Shown here: positions 8,976 to 17,110 of the stretch, in pieces
Position numbering within the stretch: position 1 is the first letter of the stretch
Layout of the letters: every line of letters begins with the position of its first letter
DNA from: Paenibacillus turpanensis
Lineage (GTDB): Bacteria > Bacillota > Bacilli > Paenibacillales > YIM-B00363
Direction: 5' to 3'
Assembly: GCF_011421635.1 (NCBI RefSeq)
Contig: NZ_WTLI01000010.1
Span: 1-64,000 of the forward strand
DNA: 64,000 bases
The notes under the pieces: generated by a model
What the model was told of the DNA's origin: nothing
The model's input: only the letters and a program-made list of their open reading frames with translations
The model's database searches: none
Made by a program: the position numbers and the translations under genes

Positions 8976-9669
8976 CGCCTATTCAAACATGCGACAACAA
9001 TGCCAATGGCTTTCGCCAGGTCACCGCTTCGCTTGCCCGGTTGAAGCATGCGGCAATCCTCTGCCTAGCAGTTGTCCCACTCGGCTCCCATGCGTGCAAG
9101 AAAACAAAAAGCACGTTCTACGCAATAGATGCGGCTGCTTCCTGCTCCTTCGCTTCAATATGCTTGCTGCAGATGGGCCGCCCGAAGACGGGCATTGGTT
9201 TAACATTGGATTCGGAATTCGATTTGGGGGTGACAAGGGATGTTACTCCCATCGTGTAAGGCTTGCTGTAGGGTTCCGTCCGACCAGCAGGAAGTCGGCC
9301 TTACCTCCGGATTTGGCACTGGAGCTGCCTTTGTCGAAACCTATGTTTAAGGGGTATTGATACACTCTATGTACGATTTGTGTTTTCCCTCGCAGCCCTT
9401 GGTGTGGATAAGTAAAGATCCGGCTGCGGAGTAGTGCGCTTTTCCTGACGATTAGATGTGACGATGGTGCTTCATAAGGCTCAAAGAATGCCCCGTATGG
9501 CATGAACGGTACAGCCCTTGGATTGGCGGTGAATTCCATGCTGCCTGAACGGTACCGCAGGCAGCATGGGGAGAAAATCTTCCAATGGGGTGAAAACTTT
9601 ATATTAACATCAGGGCCGCATGCTCCCACTTCCGTGCCTCTTGCCGGGAGGCCACCGGCTTGGCCGAGC
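8976..9669. other. Gene-free, hairpin-rich spacer between ectB and the NRPS
   Basis: No frame here gives a recognisable protein. The longest minus-strand frame (9243-9629, 128 codons) has no familiar motif, and a 44-codon minus frame (9118-9252) lacks a ribosome-binding site. The stretch contains several inverted repeats: a perfect 12-bp stem (9536-9569), a stem at 9280-9298, one at 9093-9115, one at 9034-9056, and a GNRA-type hairpin (TGGC-GAAA-GCCA on the minus strand) at 9007-9018. A 10-bp direct repeat, TGAACGGTAC, occurs at 9503 and 9546. It could be a decayed mobile element, a structured RNA or an attenuator-like leader; I cannot tell which. Confidence 0.5.
9536..9569. repeat. Perfect inverted repeat (12-bp arms, 10-nt loop)
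   Basis: The arms CCATGCTGCCTG and CAGGCAGCATGG flank the loop AACGGTACCG, which itself contains the palindrome CGGTACCG. There is no T-run on either side, so it is not a standard intrinsic terminator, although it lies 100 bp downstream of the ectB stop. It may be an element end or an RNA stem. Confidence 0.75.
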
Positions 9670-10953
9670 TTAGGTCGTTACCAGCAAATCCTTGGTCTCC
9701 TGGGAAATCACCTGCTGCATACTAGACTTGATAATGTCGCAGCCGGCGGCCAGATGCTCCATCGATACGGTCAGCGGAGGCATGATTTTCAGTACGCGGT
9801 CTCCTCTGCCGGCTCTTTCAATGATGAGCCCGTTCTCGAAGCTAATCTCCGTCATCCGCTTCGCCCCGGCTTCATCTGTGAAGCCCGAGACGTCAATGCC
9901 CCAGATCAGGCCGAGTCCGCGGATTTCAATAGACGGATGGAGAGGCTTGATTTCTTTGTCAAGGAAGGTGCGCACAAACTCTTCCTTCTGTTTCACCTGA
10001 GCTTCCAGAGCGGCTCTGTCCCGGAACTCGAGAGCGGCCTTGGCGGCCACGAAAGCGAGCTGGTTACCGCGGAAGGTGCCGTTGTGTTCGCCCGGCGTCC
10101 ATAGATCCAGTTCGGGCTTCAGCAGCAGGAGGGACATTGGCAGGCCGTACCCGCTGATCGACTTCGACAGGGTAATGAGATCCGGCTCGATCCCCGCACG
10201 TTCGAAGGAGAAGAATTCGCCTGTCCGACCGCAGCCGACTTGAATTTCGTCGGTAATGAGCAGGATATCGTGCCTGCGGCAAAGCTGCTGCAGCCCGCGC
10301 AGCCACTGCGCGTCGACGACGTGAATTCCGCCTTCGGCTTGTACCGTTTCAAGCAGGATGGCGGCCGGCTTGTCGGTTCCGGAGTGCGAATCAGTCAGGA
10401 TATTCTCGATATAGCCGAGCGTATCCATTCCTGCGAAAGCCCCGCTCGGGTGCGGCATGAATGTAATTCCGCCCAGAGGAAGCCCCGCCCCTTCCCTCAT
10501 GGATTTGGAACTTGTAGCTGACAGGCTGCCGAGCGACATTCCGTGGAAGCCGCCCATGAATGCGAATATCCCGGTTCTCTTCTTCGCCTTGCGTGCGAGC
10601 TTCAGGGCCGCTTCCACCGCGTTCGTCCCCGTCGGACCGCAAAATTGAAGCTTATAATCCAGCTTCTTCGGCTCCAGGATCCGCTCCGAGAAGCTCTGGA
10701 TGAATTCGCGCTTAGCCATTGTATACATATCCAGCCCGTGCATAATCCGGTCGGAGGTCAAATAATTGAGGATCCGGTCCTTGATATAATCGTTGTTATG
10801 ACCGTAATTCAGTGCGCCGGCACCTGCAAAGAAATCGATATATACTTTTCCGTCTTCAGAATATAACAGGTCCCCCTTGGCCCGGTCGAATACCACCGGA
10901 AAGCTTCTGCAGTAAGATCTTACGTTGGATTCCAGCTTTTCAAAAATGCTCAC
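9670..10953 (-). CDS. ectB: Diaminobutyrate-2-oxoglutarate aminotransferase (EctB family)
   Basis: A PLP-dependent class III aminotransferase that makes L-2,4-diaminobutyrate (Dab) from aspartate semialdehyde, using an amino donor. The protein starts SIFEKLESNVRSYCRSFP, the standard EctB N-terminus, and contains FFAGAGALNYGHN, the GPTGTNAVEAALKLAR cofactor loop, LITDEIQVGCGRTG and the lysine segment LSKSISGYGLP. The start is GTG at 10953, eight or nine bases after GGAGG. An ATG at 11019 would add 22 unrelated residues and has no good ribosome-binding site. No ectA or ectC is adjacent, so ectoine synthesis is unlikely from this locus. Its place just upstream of an NRPS, on the same strand, fits Dab supply for a peptide such as the polymyxin or tridecaptin types, which is inference. 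Length 427 residues, normal for the family. Confidence 0.92.
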   Translation of the reverse strand: MSIFEKLESNVRSYCRSFPVVFDRAKGDLLYSEDGKVYIDFFAGAGALNYGHNNDYIKDRILNYLTSDRIMHGLDMYTMAKREFIQSFSERILEPKKLDYKLQFCGPTGTNAVEAALKLARKAKKRTGIFAFMGGFHGMSLGSLSATSSKSMREGAGLPLGGITFMPHPSGAFAGMDTLGYIENILTDSHSGTDKPAAILLETVQAEGGIHVVDAQWLRGLQQLCRRHDILLITDEIQVGCGRTGEFFSFERAGIEPDLITLSKSISGYGLPMSLLLLKPELDLWTPGEHNGTFRGNQLAFVAAKAALEFRDRAALEAQVKQKEEFVRTFLDKEIKPLHPSIEIRGLGLIWGIDVSGFTDEAGAKRMTEISFENGLIIERAGRGDRVLKIMPPLTVSMEHLAAGCDIIKSSMQQVISQETKDLLVTT

Positions 10954-11155
10954 GCGCTTCATCCTCCATCGGAATTGGGATAAGGTTGGCTTCATCCGTT
11001 CTGAACCTACTGACGTCATGGAGCAGCATATTCTCGGCTGTCATTTTCCGCAATTGTCGGTCCCCGCATGCCGGCTTGCTGGGTAGCCAGTGGACTGGTC
11101 TCTCGCGCACAGCTTGTATCGGGATAATTTCCCCTCCTATTCCACGTTCTAACAT
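10940..11155 (-). CDS. Possible small ORF overlapping the ectB start
   Basis: A 71-codon frame begins MLERGIGGEIIPIQ and ends 14 bases inside ectB. No family is recognised; it is not MbtH-like. Its ATG at 11155 has only a distant GGAG upstream. The overlap could couple its translation to ectB, but it may simply be a chance open frame in the ectB leader. Confidence 0.25.
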   Translation of the reverse strand: MLERGIGGEIIPIQAVRERPVHWLPSKPACGDRQLRKMTAENMLLHDVSRFRTDEANLIPIPMEDEAREHF

Positions 11156-11179
11156 AATAGGTTATTAACTCCATGTAGG

Positions 11180-11208
11180 ATTATATCAATATTTCGTATA
11201 ATGTATAA
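11180..11208 (-). promoter_or_regulatory. Candidate promoter for ectB
   Basis: In the very AT-rich segment upstream of ectB the minus strand reads TATAAT (11185-11180), with TTATAC 17 bases before it as a poor -35 box. This is the best sigma-A-like pair I see there; support is weak. Confidence 0.3.
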
Positions 11209-11660
11209 TAAAGTTTTAGTTAAATTCGGTCTAATCAACATAATATGTTAATATTTTTCCTGAAAAAGCAAATAGAGAAGTAACGCTAGGAATGGTTTGC
11301 TTAGGGGTAGAGCAAATAATCGTTGAATTCTATTAAGAGAGTTTTGATAATCAAAGGAGTTTGACGAATTTCAGCTCTTCCCTATTACCACGAGCGCGTC
11401 CAGGTACGCTAAAAGAGGCTTTACTTGAAGGGGGGACATGGCAGGCTGTTTGCCTTCGCAATGAGGCTTTGAGCCTGCTCGGCAACTTGCGTCTACTAGA
11501 TAATTTCTGAAACGGTTTTAACAGGTTACAAAAAATGATTGGCAGACACTGATATAACATCAGCCATCCTCTAGGGCATGTGGTTACACATTTTATTTTG
11601 CAGTTACCAATAAAATTTAACGCCTTTACATGCCTCTCCTATTTCCTGCCCCTGCCTCAA

Positions 11661-11709
11661 AAAGAAAAGCTGAGCAAATGTCAGGAAAAAGTCCTGAATC
11701 TGCTCAGCT
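11661..11709 (-). terminator. Intrinsic terminator, minus strand
   Basis: On the minus strand a stem of AGCTGAGCAGATTCAGGA pairs with a near-perfect complement across a short T-rich loop, followed by TTTTCTTTTT. It would stop transcripts from the HD-GYP gene before ectB. Confidence 0.8.
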
Positions 11710-11753
11710 CTGGAACGACTATTACATTGCACAATCTTACTATCAGGTGAAAT

Positions 11754-11788
11754 AAAAAGGCTTGGTACTCATCACCTTTCTACCAAGC
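11754..11788 (-). terminator. Intrinsic terminator, minus strand (upstream of a pair)
   Basis: The minus strand reads GGCTTGGTA, 13 bases of loop, TACCAAGCC, then TTTTTATTT. This is a perfect 9-bp stem with a T-run, about 190 bases after the HD-GYP stop and 50 bases before the second terminator. Confidence 0.85.
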
Positions 11789-11975
11789 CCTCATCACGGT
11801 TCACCTACAACATGGTGTCATCACATTAAGCACGGAAGTAACGCAACATTTTCCGGCACAATCGTGCCCCCAGCGCCAAAACAAGCCCTGCCGATCGTTT
11901 TCTATCAAATCGCCCCCCCCCCCTTTACTAGGGGCAAAACGAAGGAAGCCATGCTCTCAAGACACGGCTCATTCC

Positions 11976-13058
11976 CTATATACCGACAATGGAAAGATCA
12001 AGACGCTTTGATAAATCGACTTCATAAACCTGTTTGATTTCATTTCCTTGCTCGTCCGTCACCATACGCAAAATCGGACGCTGCGGCGAAGCGCTGTTCA
12101 CATCAACCACAACGCCTCTCTCGCCCGTACTGAGCTTAACCTCCAGCCCGAGCGGATAAATGGCGATCTTATCACGAAACAGTGTGAGTTTGTCCAAATC
12201 ATACATCGTCCCGGCACCGGAATATAAAATATCAAGCGCCTGATGCGGAAGCATCGCCGATTTGTATACTCTCGCCGTAGTCATCGCGTCATACGAATCC
12301 ACAAGACCGATCCATTTGGCGTAATCATGGATTTCCGTTCCGCCAATACCGCGCGGGTATCCGCTGCCATCGATCCTTTCGTGATGCTGCAGTGCGCAGT
12401 GCGCCGATAAAAGAGGGATGTTCGGCTCATCCTTCAGAAGCCGGAAACCGATTTCCGCATGGCTTCTCATCACTAGCATTTCCTCGTCCGTCAGTCTTCC
12501 CGGCTTTGCGAGAATTTCCAGAGGGATATGCGTTTTGCCAATATCGTGAAGCAGCGCTCCTAAGCCGAGCGTAGTCAGCTCGTCCCTTGTATAGCCGTAC
12601 GCTGTGCCCAGCATAGTTGAATATATGCAAACGTTTAATGAGTGCTGATACAAATAATTATCCGTAATGCTCATATTTGTCAGCATGATCATTGCATCCT
12701 TATTGGCAGTTAGGTCGTCAACAATAATATTAAGCACCTCACGGAACGTCTTCCCTAGGCTCGGCTGATGATGAATCGGCCTTTTGCGTCCCGCTTCCTC
12801 CATCGTCTTGCGAAACGCGTTGCGGATTTCCCGGGTTGCCCGTCTCCGCGTTTCTTCACTCAGCAAATCAGGAACCACAATATCGTCCGTCAGGCCGTCC
12901 AAAATATAAACGTAGCTGATCCCATGGTGCTGAAGACGAGAAATTAGCTTCTCCGTCAATTCGACATGTTCCGCGAGCAAAATGCAGCCTTCCTCGTTGA
13001 GTATGCTCTTCCCAAGTCGATGTCCAGGTTTACAATCTGTGATCGGCAATAACCGCAT
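11976..13058 (-). CDS. HD-GYP domain protein (predicted c-di-GMP phosphodiesterase)
   Basis: 360 residues. The N-terminal 100 or so residues (MRLLPITDCKPGHRLGKSIL) form the sensory-like region common to this family; the HD-GYP domain follows. The canonical residues are present: HDIGKT at 171-176, HHERIDGSGYP at 225-235 and VDSYDAMTT with Asp254. HD-GYP proteins hydrolyse c-di-GMP or related nucleotides at a metal centre. No response-regulator or membrane segment is visible, so it should be cytoplasmic. It starts at ATG 13058 after GTGGGGA. It stands alone and is followed by two terminators. The protein at 18699 has the same plan but altered motifs. Confidence 0.9.
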   Translation of the reverse strand: MRLLPITDCKPGHRLGKSILNEEGCILLAEHVELTEKLISRLQHHGISYVYILDGLTDDIVVPDLLSEETRRRATREIRNAFRKTMEEAGRKRPIHHQPSLGKTFREVLNIIVDDLTANKDAMIMLTNMSITDNYLYQHSLNVCIYSTMLGTAYGYTRDELTTLGLGALLHDIGKTHIPLEILAKPGRLTDEEMLVMRSHAEIGFRLLKDEPNIPLLSAHCALQHHERIDGSGYPRGIGGTEIHDYAKWIGLVDSYDAMTTARVYKSAMLPHQALDILYSGAGTMYDLDKLTLFRDKIAIYPLGLEVKLSTGERGVVVDVNSASPQRPILRMVTDEQGNEIKQVYEVDLSKRLDLSIVGI

Positions 13059-13211
13059 GAAGTCCCCACATTCCTATTCCATACGTGATGTTGTTAGTAC
13101 ATTCTTATACCTATATATCCTCACTGTACCCTAATTGACGCCTAAAACGCAATACAAAAAACCGCATCTTTCGACACGGTCAGAGAATTTACATGAAGTT
13201 TTCATAAATTG

Positions 13212-14027
13212 TTACATTCCTACAGTTAGCATATAAACCAAAATAATGGCAGCGAGTGCAAAGCGATAGTATGCAAAATATGTTAATTTCAGCTTGCCTA
13301 CCAGCTTTATAAAGGTTGCGACCGCAAGCAGAGCTACCACAAAAGATGTAACGAAGCCGACGGCGAAGAACAAGAGCGAGTCCCTGCTGAACTTATCGAT
13401 GTTCTGTAAAATTTCATAGCCGCAGGCCGCCGTCATGATCGGAATCGCGATTAAAAACGTAAAATCGGCCGCCGCCGCACGCGTTGCACCAGCCAGCATT
13501 CCGCCGGCAATCGTCGAGCCGGAACGGGAAAAGCCCGGCCAGAGCGATAAAATTTGCGCAATGCCAATGAAAAAAGCCTGCCGATAGGTAAGATCATCCA
13601 TCGTTTGCGCCGTAACCGGCGGCTGCTGCTTTTCGGCAATGATCATAAAAATTCCGCCCAGTACTAGGCCGATCAATACCGTTTCCAGTGAAAACAGCAC
13701 ATCCTTGATAAAATGACGAAGCACATAAGCGAGTCCCATTGCAGGGACGATGGCGATTGCGACATGAATCAGATTCATCCGCGGTCCGTTCGCGGGAGCA
13801 CGCTCCCCAAGCTGTATGCCGAAAAGCCGAAGCACCCGCTTCCAATAAAGAACGACGACAGCCAAGATCGCCGCGAATTGTATGACGATTTCAAAGGTTT
13901 CTGCGGTATCGCCCGTAAAATGTATCAGATGCCCGGTTAAAATCATATGTCCAGTCGATGAAACCGGCAAAAATTCAGTTAAGCCCTCGACTAACCCGAT
14001 AATAAACGCAACCCATAAATCGAACAT
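13212..14027 (-). CDS. uppP: Undecaprenyl-diphosphatase
   Basis: An integral membrane enzyme (271 residues, about eight hydrophobic segments) that dephosphorylates undecaprenyl pyrophosphate to recycle the cell-wall lipid carrier and gives bacitracin resistance. Both family signatures are visible: EGLTEFLPVSSTGH at residues 14-27, with the catalytic Glu region, and PGFSRSGSTIAGG with the essential Arg. The start is ATG 14027 behind GGGGAGG. It follows the YunD-like gene on the same strand by 26 bases, so the two are probably co-transcribed. Confidence 0.97.
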   Translation of the reverse strand: MFDLWVAFIIGLVEGLTEFLPVSSTGHMILTGHLIHFTGDTAETFEIVIQFAAILAVVVLYWKRVLRLFGIQLGERAPANGPRMNLIHVAIAIVPAMGLAYVLRHFIKDVLFSLETVLIGLVLGGIFMIIAEKQQPPVTAQTMDDLTYRQAFFIGIAQILSLWPGFSRSGSTIAGGMLAGATRAAAADFTFLIAIPIMTAACGYEILQNIDKFSRDSLLFFAVGFVTSFVVALLAVATFIKLVGKLKLTYFAYYRFALAAIILVYMLTVGM

Positions 14028-14053
14028 CGCTTCCTCCCCGAAATAGATTCTCT

Positions 14054-15508
14054 CTATGCCTCAGCTTGCGGGATCCAGCGTTTCTCCCGGCAGCTTCGCA
14101 GCATCAAGTCGTTATGCAGGCTGTCCGCCAGCAAGTCGCGAATGAACTCAGGCAAATAGTAGCGTATGTTCGTTCCTTTCGCCAACGAAAGATAACCAAT
14201 TCGAAACGTAAACATGTCGATGGTACCGACCGAATACTCGCGGACCGGGTCAAGCGGCAGCCCGTTAATAACCACGCTGCGGATTCGCTGTCCGTTCGGC
14301 GCGCTTGGACAGTACGTCACCTGCATCCCGTCCAAGCACAGCGTGCCGAGCTTCTCCCCCCGGAAGCCGAAGCCTCGAATCGGCAGCTGAATATACGCAT
14401 CCTGCAGCGCTTCTTCCAGCGCTTCGGCAAGATCCTCGCCGCGCAGCAGCATGCGGCACGGATTAATCGGCGAAGGGCATACGCGCAGCAGCCGCTCCCT
14501 TGACACCGGACCGGCCTGCAGTCCGTCCAAGAGCTGCCCTGCGTTGACAAGCCCGATCTCCGCCTGCGTCCATTGGCGCAGCGATTGGGCAAGCAGGTTC
14601 CCGAAGGCGGACTCCTGCTGCCAGCTGTTTTCAACCGGCTCCTGCAGGGTAACGATCGGCCCGCTCAGCTTTTGTTCGCTTTGCAGCCGGTACGAGCGGA
14701 TGACCATCTCCAAATGAGAGTCGGCAGGGAACCCCTCTGTAGATATTACTTCTCCATCCGCAAACACCCGACGGTCCGTCTCATCATAGGTGAGTGTTAT
14801 ATGGCCAACGTATTGGCCGAATTTGCCGGCGCCGAATATGGCCGAATGTCCAATGCGCAGCGGCTTCTCCAGCAGATGATGCGTGTGCCCTCCGATAATG
14901 ACATCGATAAGACGTCCGCTACGATTCGCCGCCTCGGAAGCCAAACGCTCGTCATGATGCAGCCCCATGTGCGACAGCACGACCACAATATCGGCAGTGG
15001 AACGAACCTCCTCGGCTTCCCGCAGGGCAGCCTCTATCGGGTCGGTGACTGTCCAGCCCAGCTGACTGTAAAAGGTGGTGAAATCGATGGTAACGCCGAT
15101 TAATGCAATCCGAACGCCGCCGCAGTTCAGCAGCCGATGCGGCACTAGCCAATCGGGCCTTACCCCCGTTGAGGTGAGCTCCATATTGGCTGCCAAATAA
15201 GGAAAGTCCGCTTTCTTGCCTAGCGCATCGGACAGCATATCGACCGTAAACGTCAGTCCTTCATTATTGCCTGGAACAGCTGCATCGTACCCGGTTTCGT
15301 TCATGACCGCGATGTTCGCCGCACCTTCGCTTCCTTCCGTCTCCGTGCGCATTCGATCCATATGGTCGCCGATATCCAACAGCAAGCTCGGTTCGCCGCC
15401 GATTCGTTCTTTGATGGACCGGATCACAGATGACACCTTCGGCATTTGTTCAAAATGGCTGTGAATATCATTGGTATGTATCAAGTGTACTTTACGAACG
15501 GCATGCAA
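14054..15508 (-). CDS. YunD-like 5'-nucleotidase / 2',3'-cyclic phosphodiesterase family
   Basis: 484 residues. The N-terminal metallophosphatase domain has HTNDIHSHF, DIGDHMD, GNNEG, VVVLSHMG and GGHTHH, the dinuclear-metal ligands; a C-terminal 5'-nucleotidase domain follows. There is no signal peptide, so it should be cytoplasmic, as expected for B. subtilis YunD. It starts at TTG 15508, eight bases after AAAGGGTGAG, which overlaps the stop of the gene before it. It is tightly spaced in a run with the sulfite-oxidase-fold gene upstream and uppP downstream. The substrate is uncertain: nucleotides or a sugar nucleotide. Confidence 0.9.
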   Translation of the reverse strand: MHAVRKVHLIHTNDIHSHFEQMPKVSSVIRSIKERIGGEPSLLLDIGDHMDRMRTETEGSEGAANIAVMNETGYDAAVPGNNEGLTFTVDMLSDALGKKADFPYLAANMELTSTGVRPDWLVPHRLLNCGGVRIALIGVTIDFTTFYSQLGWTVTDPIEAALREAEEVRSTADIVVVLSHMGLHHDERLASEAANRSGRLIDVIIGGHTHHLLEKPLRIGHSAIFGAGKFGQYVGHITLTYDETDRRVFADGEVISTEGFPADSHLEMVIRSYRLQSEQKLSGPIVTLQEPVENSWQQESAFGNLLAQSLRQWTQAEIGLVNAGQLLDGLQAGPVSRERLLRVCPSPINPCRMLLRGEDLAEALEEALQDAYIQLPIRGFGFRGEKLGTLCLDGMQVTYCPSAPNGQRIRSVVINGLPLDPVREYSVGTIDMFTFRIGYLSLAKGTNIRYYLPEFIRDLLADSLHNDLMLRSCREKRWIPQAEA

Positions 15509-15517
15509 CGGAGGCGC

Positions 15518-15991
15518 TCACCCTTTCCATTTCAGTTGGTCGATTGAAACCTCATTTTTAAAGCCGTAGGAGGACTTATCGGCGCCTCCTAGGTCATGCA
15601 AAAACCAAATCCGGGTTACACTCTTTACATTCAAGCATTCGCTGGATCCATTCGGCACGTACAAGCGGACCGGGTACCCTTTGTGGAGGGGCTGGCCGTC
15701 ATTTCCTTGAAATAGCACCGCCGCCTCCATTAATTCATTCCATGGAATTACCGCTTGAAATTCATCCGCCGCTTCCACCTTGAGATGAGTCGGAGCTGCC
15801 GTCTCCTTATCTGTGACCGTATGCCCCGAGCTTATCCATAGTTTATGCCAGGTCATAAGATCCAATGCCAAGCCTTCCACACCAGGCACCCGCTGCGCCA
15901 GCGGAAAATGCTCCTCTGACGGTACGACGGCAGCAAACCCCTCAACCGTAAATGTATCCTGTTTATTCTCCTGCATAACCGTAATATTCAT
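15518..15991 (-). CDS. Small molybdopterin-binding (sulfite oxidase fold) domain protein
   Basis: 157 residues. The second half (GYPVRLYVPN, then VKSVTRIWFL) matches the oxidoreductase molybdopterin-binding domain. It has no signal peptide. I do not see the usual active-site Cys in its normal context, so it may not carry a working molybdenum centre. It begins at ATG 15991, 15 bases after the moaA stop, with AAAGGAG in front, so it is probably in an operon with moaA. The link to molybdenum cofactor is by fold and neighbourhood only. Confidence 0.7.
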   Translation of the reverse strand: MNITVMQENKQDTFTVEGFAAVVPSEEHFPLAQRVPGVEGLALDLMTWHKLWISSGHTVTDKETAAPTHLKVEAADEFQAVIPWNELMEAAVLFQGNDGQPLHKGYPVRLYVPNGSSECLNVKSVTRIWFLHDLGGADKSSYGFKNEVSIDQLKWKG

Positions 15992-16006
15992 CAGTACGAT
16001 CTCCTT

Positions 16007-17014
16007 TTAGCCGCCGATCTGCGACATCCGCCGATCCGTCGGCACGTGGGATTGGGCGGCGTCCCAAAGCTTCTCCGCCATTTCATGGTTTTCCGGCTTA
16101 ATGTCAAGCGCACGGAAAAACATCGCCTTCAGCGCCTCCGGATCCGATGCGCATTCCCTTACATTAAGCTCATCGACCCAATACAAGCAGGGCTTCAGAT
16201 TTCCGTCCGCCGTCAACCGCAGACGATTGCAATTTTTACAGAAATGGTCGCTGATCGGATGGATCAGCCCGAAAGTTCCGACCGCGCCTTCAATGCGGAA
16301 ATCTTCCGAAGGGCCGTTGCCCTTCACCCGTTCTTCCTTCGCGACTAAATAGCCAAGCTCCTTTGCCTTGTCAAGGACACTCTGGAGCGGTAAATAATGG
16401 CTTCTCCACGTATCGTCCGCATGACCGATCGGCATATATTCAATAAAGCGGACATGCAGCGGATGCTCCAGCGTCATGCGGAGAAAGTCGGGAATTTCAT
16501 CCTCATTCATTCCCTTGAGCAGCACACAGTTCAGCTTTATAGGATGAAACCCGACTCGCGAGGCCGCTTCGATTCCCTTCAGCACTTGGTCCAAACCGCC
16601 GCGCCGAGAGATCATCCGAAAACGAGAGGAATCCAGCGTATCCAGTGAAATATTTACACGATTCAGTCCTGCCGCATGCAGAGCATCCGCTTTACGCTCC
16701 AGCAGCAAACCATTCGTCGTTAGTGAAATATCTTCAATACCGGGGATCGCCGACAGCCGGGCGATCAGCACTTCAATATCCTTGCGAACGAGCGGCTCTC
16801 CACCCGTAATGCGCAGCTTGCGGATTCCAAGCTCCGCCCCCGCCTTGACCACGGCCACGATTTCATCAAAGGACATGACTTTATCGTTTGACAAAAACTC
16901 CATGCCTTCCTCAGGCATGCAATATACGCAGCGCAAATTGCATTGGTCGGTTACCGATATTCTCAAGTAGTCATGAGCGCGGCCAAATCTGTCGATTAAT
17001 AATGATTCGCTCAT
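16007..17014 (-). CDS. moaA: GTP 3',8-cyclase (molybdenum cofactor biosynthesis)
   Basis: A radical SAM enzyme for the first step of molybdopterin synthesis, converting GTP to 3',8-cyclo-GTP. The SAM cluster motif is CNLRCVYC (Cys 25, 29, 32 from the chosen start), with a GGEPLVR motif next. The C-terminal second cluster ligands are visible as FCKNCNRLRLTADGNLKPC. Start ATG 17014 is preferred over GTG 17023 because GGAAGG is only two bases from the GTG. 335 residues. It is divergent from moaE; MoaC is not in the window. Confidence 0.97.
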   Translation of the reverse strand: MSESLLIDRFGRAHDYLRISVTDQCNLRCVYCMPEEGMEFLSNDKVMSFDEIVAVVKAGAELGIRKLRITGGEPLVRKDIEVLIARLSAIPGIEDISLTTNGLLLERKADALHAAGLNRVNISLDTLDSSRFRMISRRGGLDQVLKGIEAASRVGFHPIKLNCVLLKGMNEDEIPDFLRMTLEHPLHVRFIEYMPIGHADDTWRSHYLPLQSVLDKAKELGYLVAKEERVKGNGPSEDFRIEGAVGTFGLIHPISDHFCKNCNRLRLTADGNLKPCLYWVDELNVRECASDPEALKAMFFRALDIKPENHEMAEKLWDAAQSHVPTDRRMSQIGG

Positions 17015-17110
17015 CCCGTTCACCGCCTTCCAAGTTCCCTACATTATAACATTTCCCATACATTTGTGATATGCTAGGAGGAAGACATTATTGATAGGAA
17101 TGGAACAAAA

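Larger units (their letters stand above)
11210..11975. other. Gene-free stretch upstream of ectB, downstream of the HD-GYP gene
   Basis: About 770 bp with no convincing gene. 11160-11350 is strongly AT-rich. A 49-codon plus-strand frame ending near 11514 has an AAAGGAG too close to its TTG to be used. The right half holds two minus-strand terminators and a run of 11 C at 11913-11923. This looks like the border between the peptide cluster and the core genes. Confidence 0.5.

Noticed and set aside
9243-9629. 128-codon minus frame in the spacer
   Set aside because: No recognised domain, no ribosome-binding site and it spans the hairpins. Kept only as part of the unexplained spacer.
10940-11155. 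MbtH-like gene beside the NRPS
   Set aside because: The 71-residue frame lacks the conserved MbtH Trp and Pro pattern.
11351-11560. Possible small protein or gene remnant on either strand
   Set aside because: Low-complexity composition and no usable ribosome-binding site; the TTG after AAAGGAG is too close.
17015-17110. Molybdenum-cofactor riboswitch between moaA and moaE
   Set aside because: The 96-base gap is too short and lacks the conserved Moco element helices.
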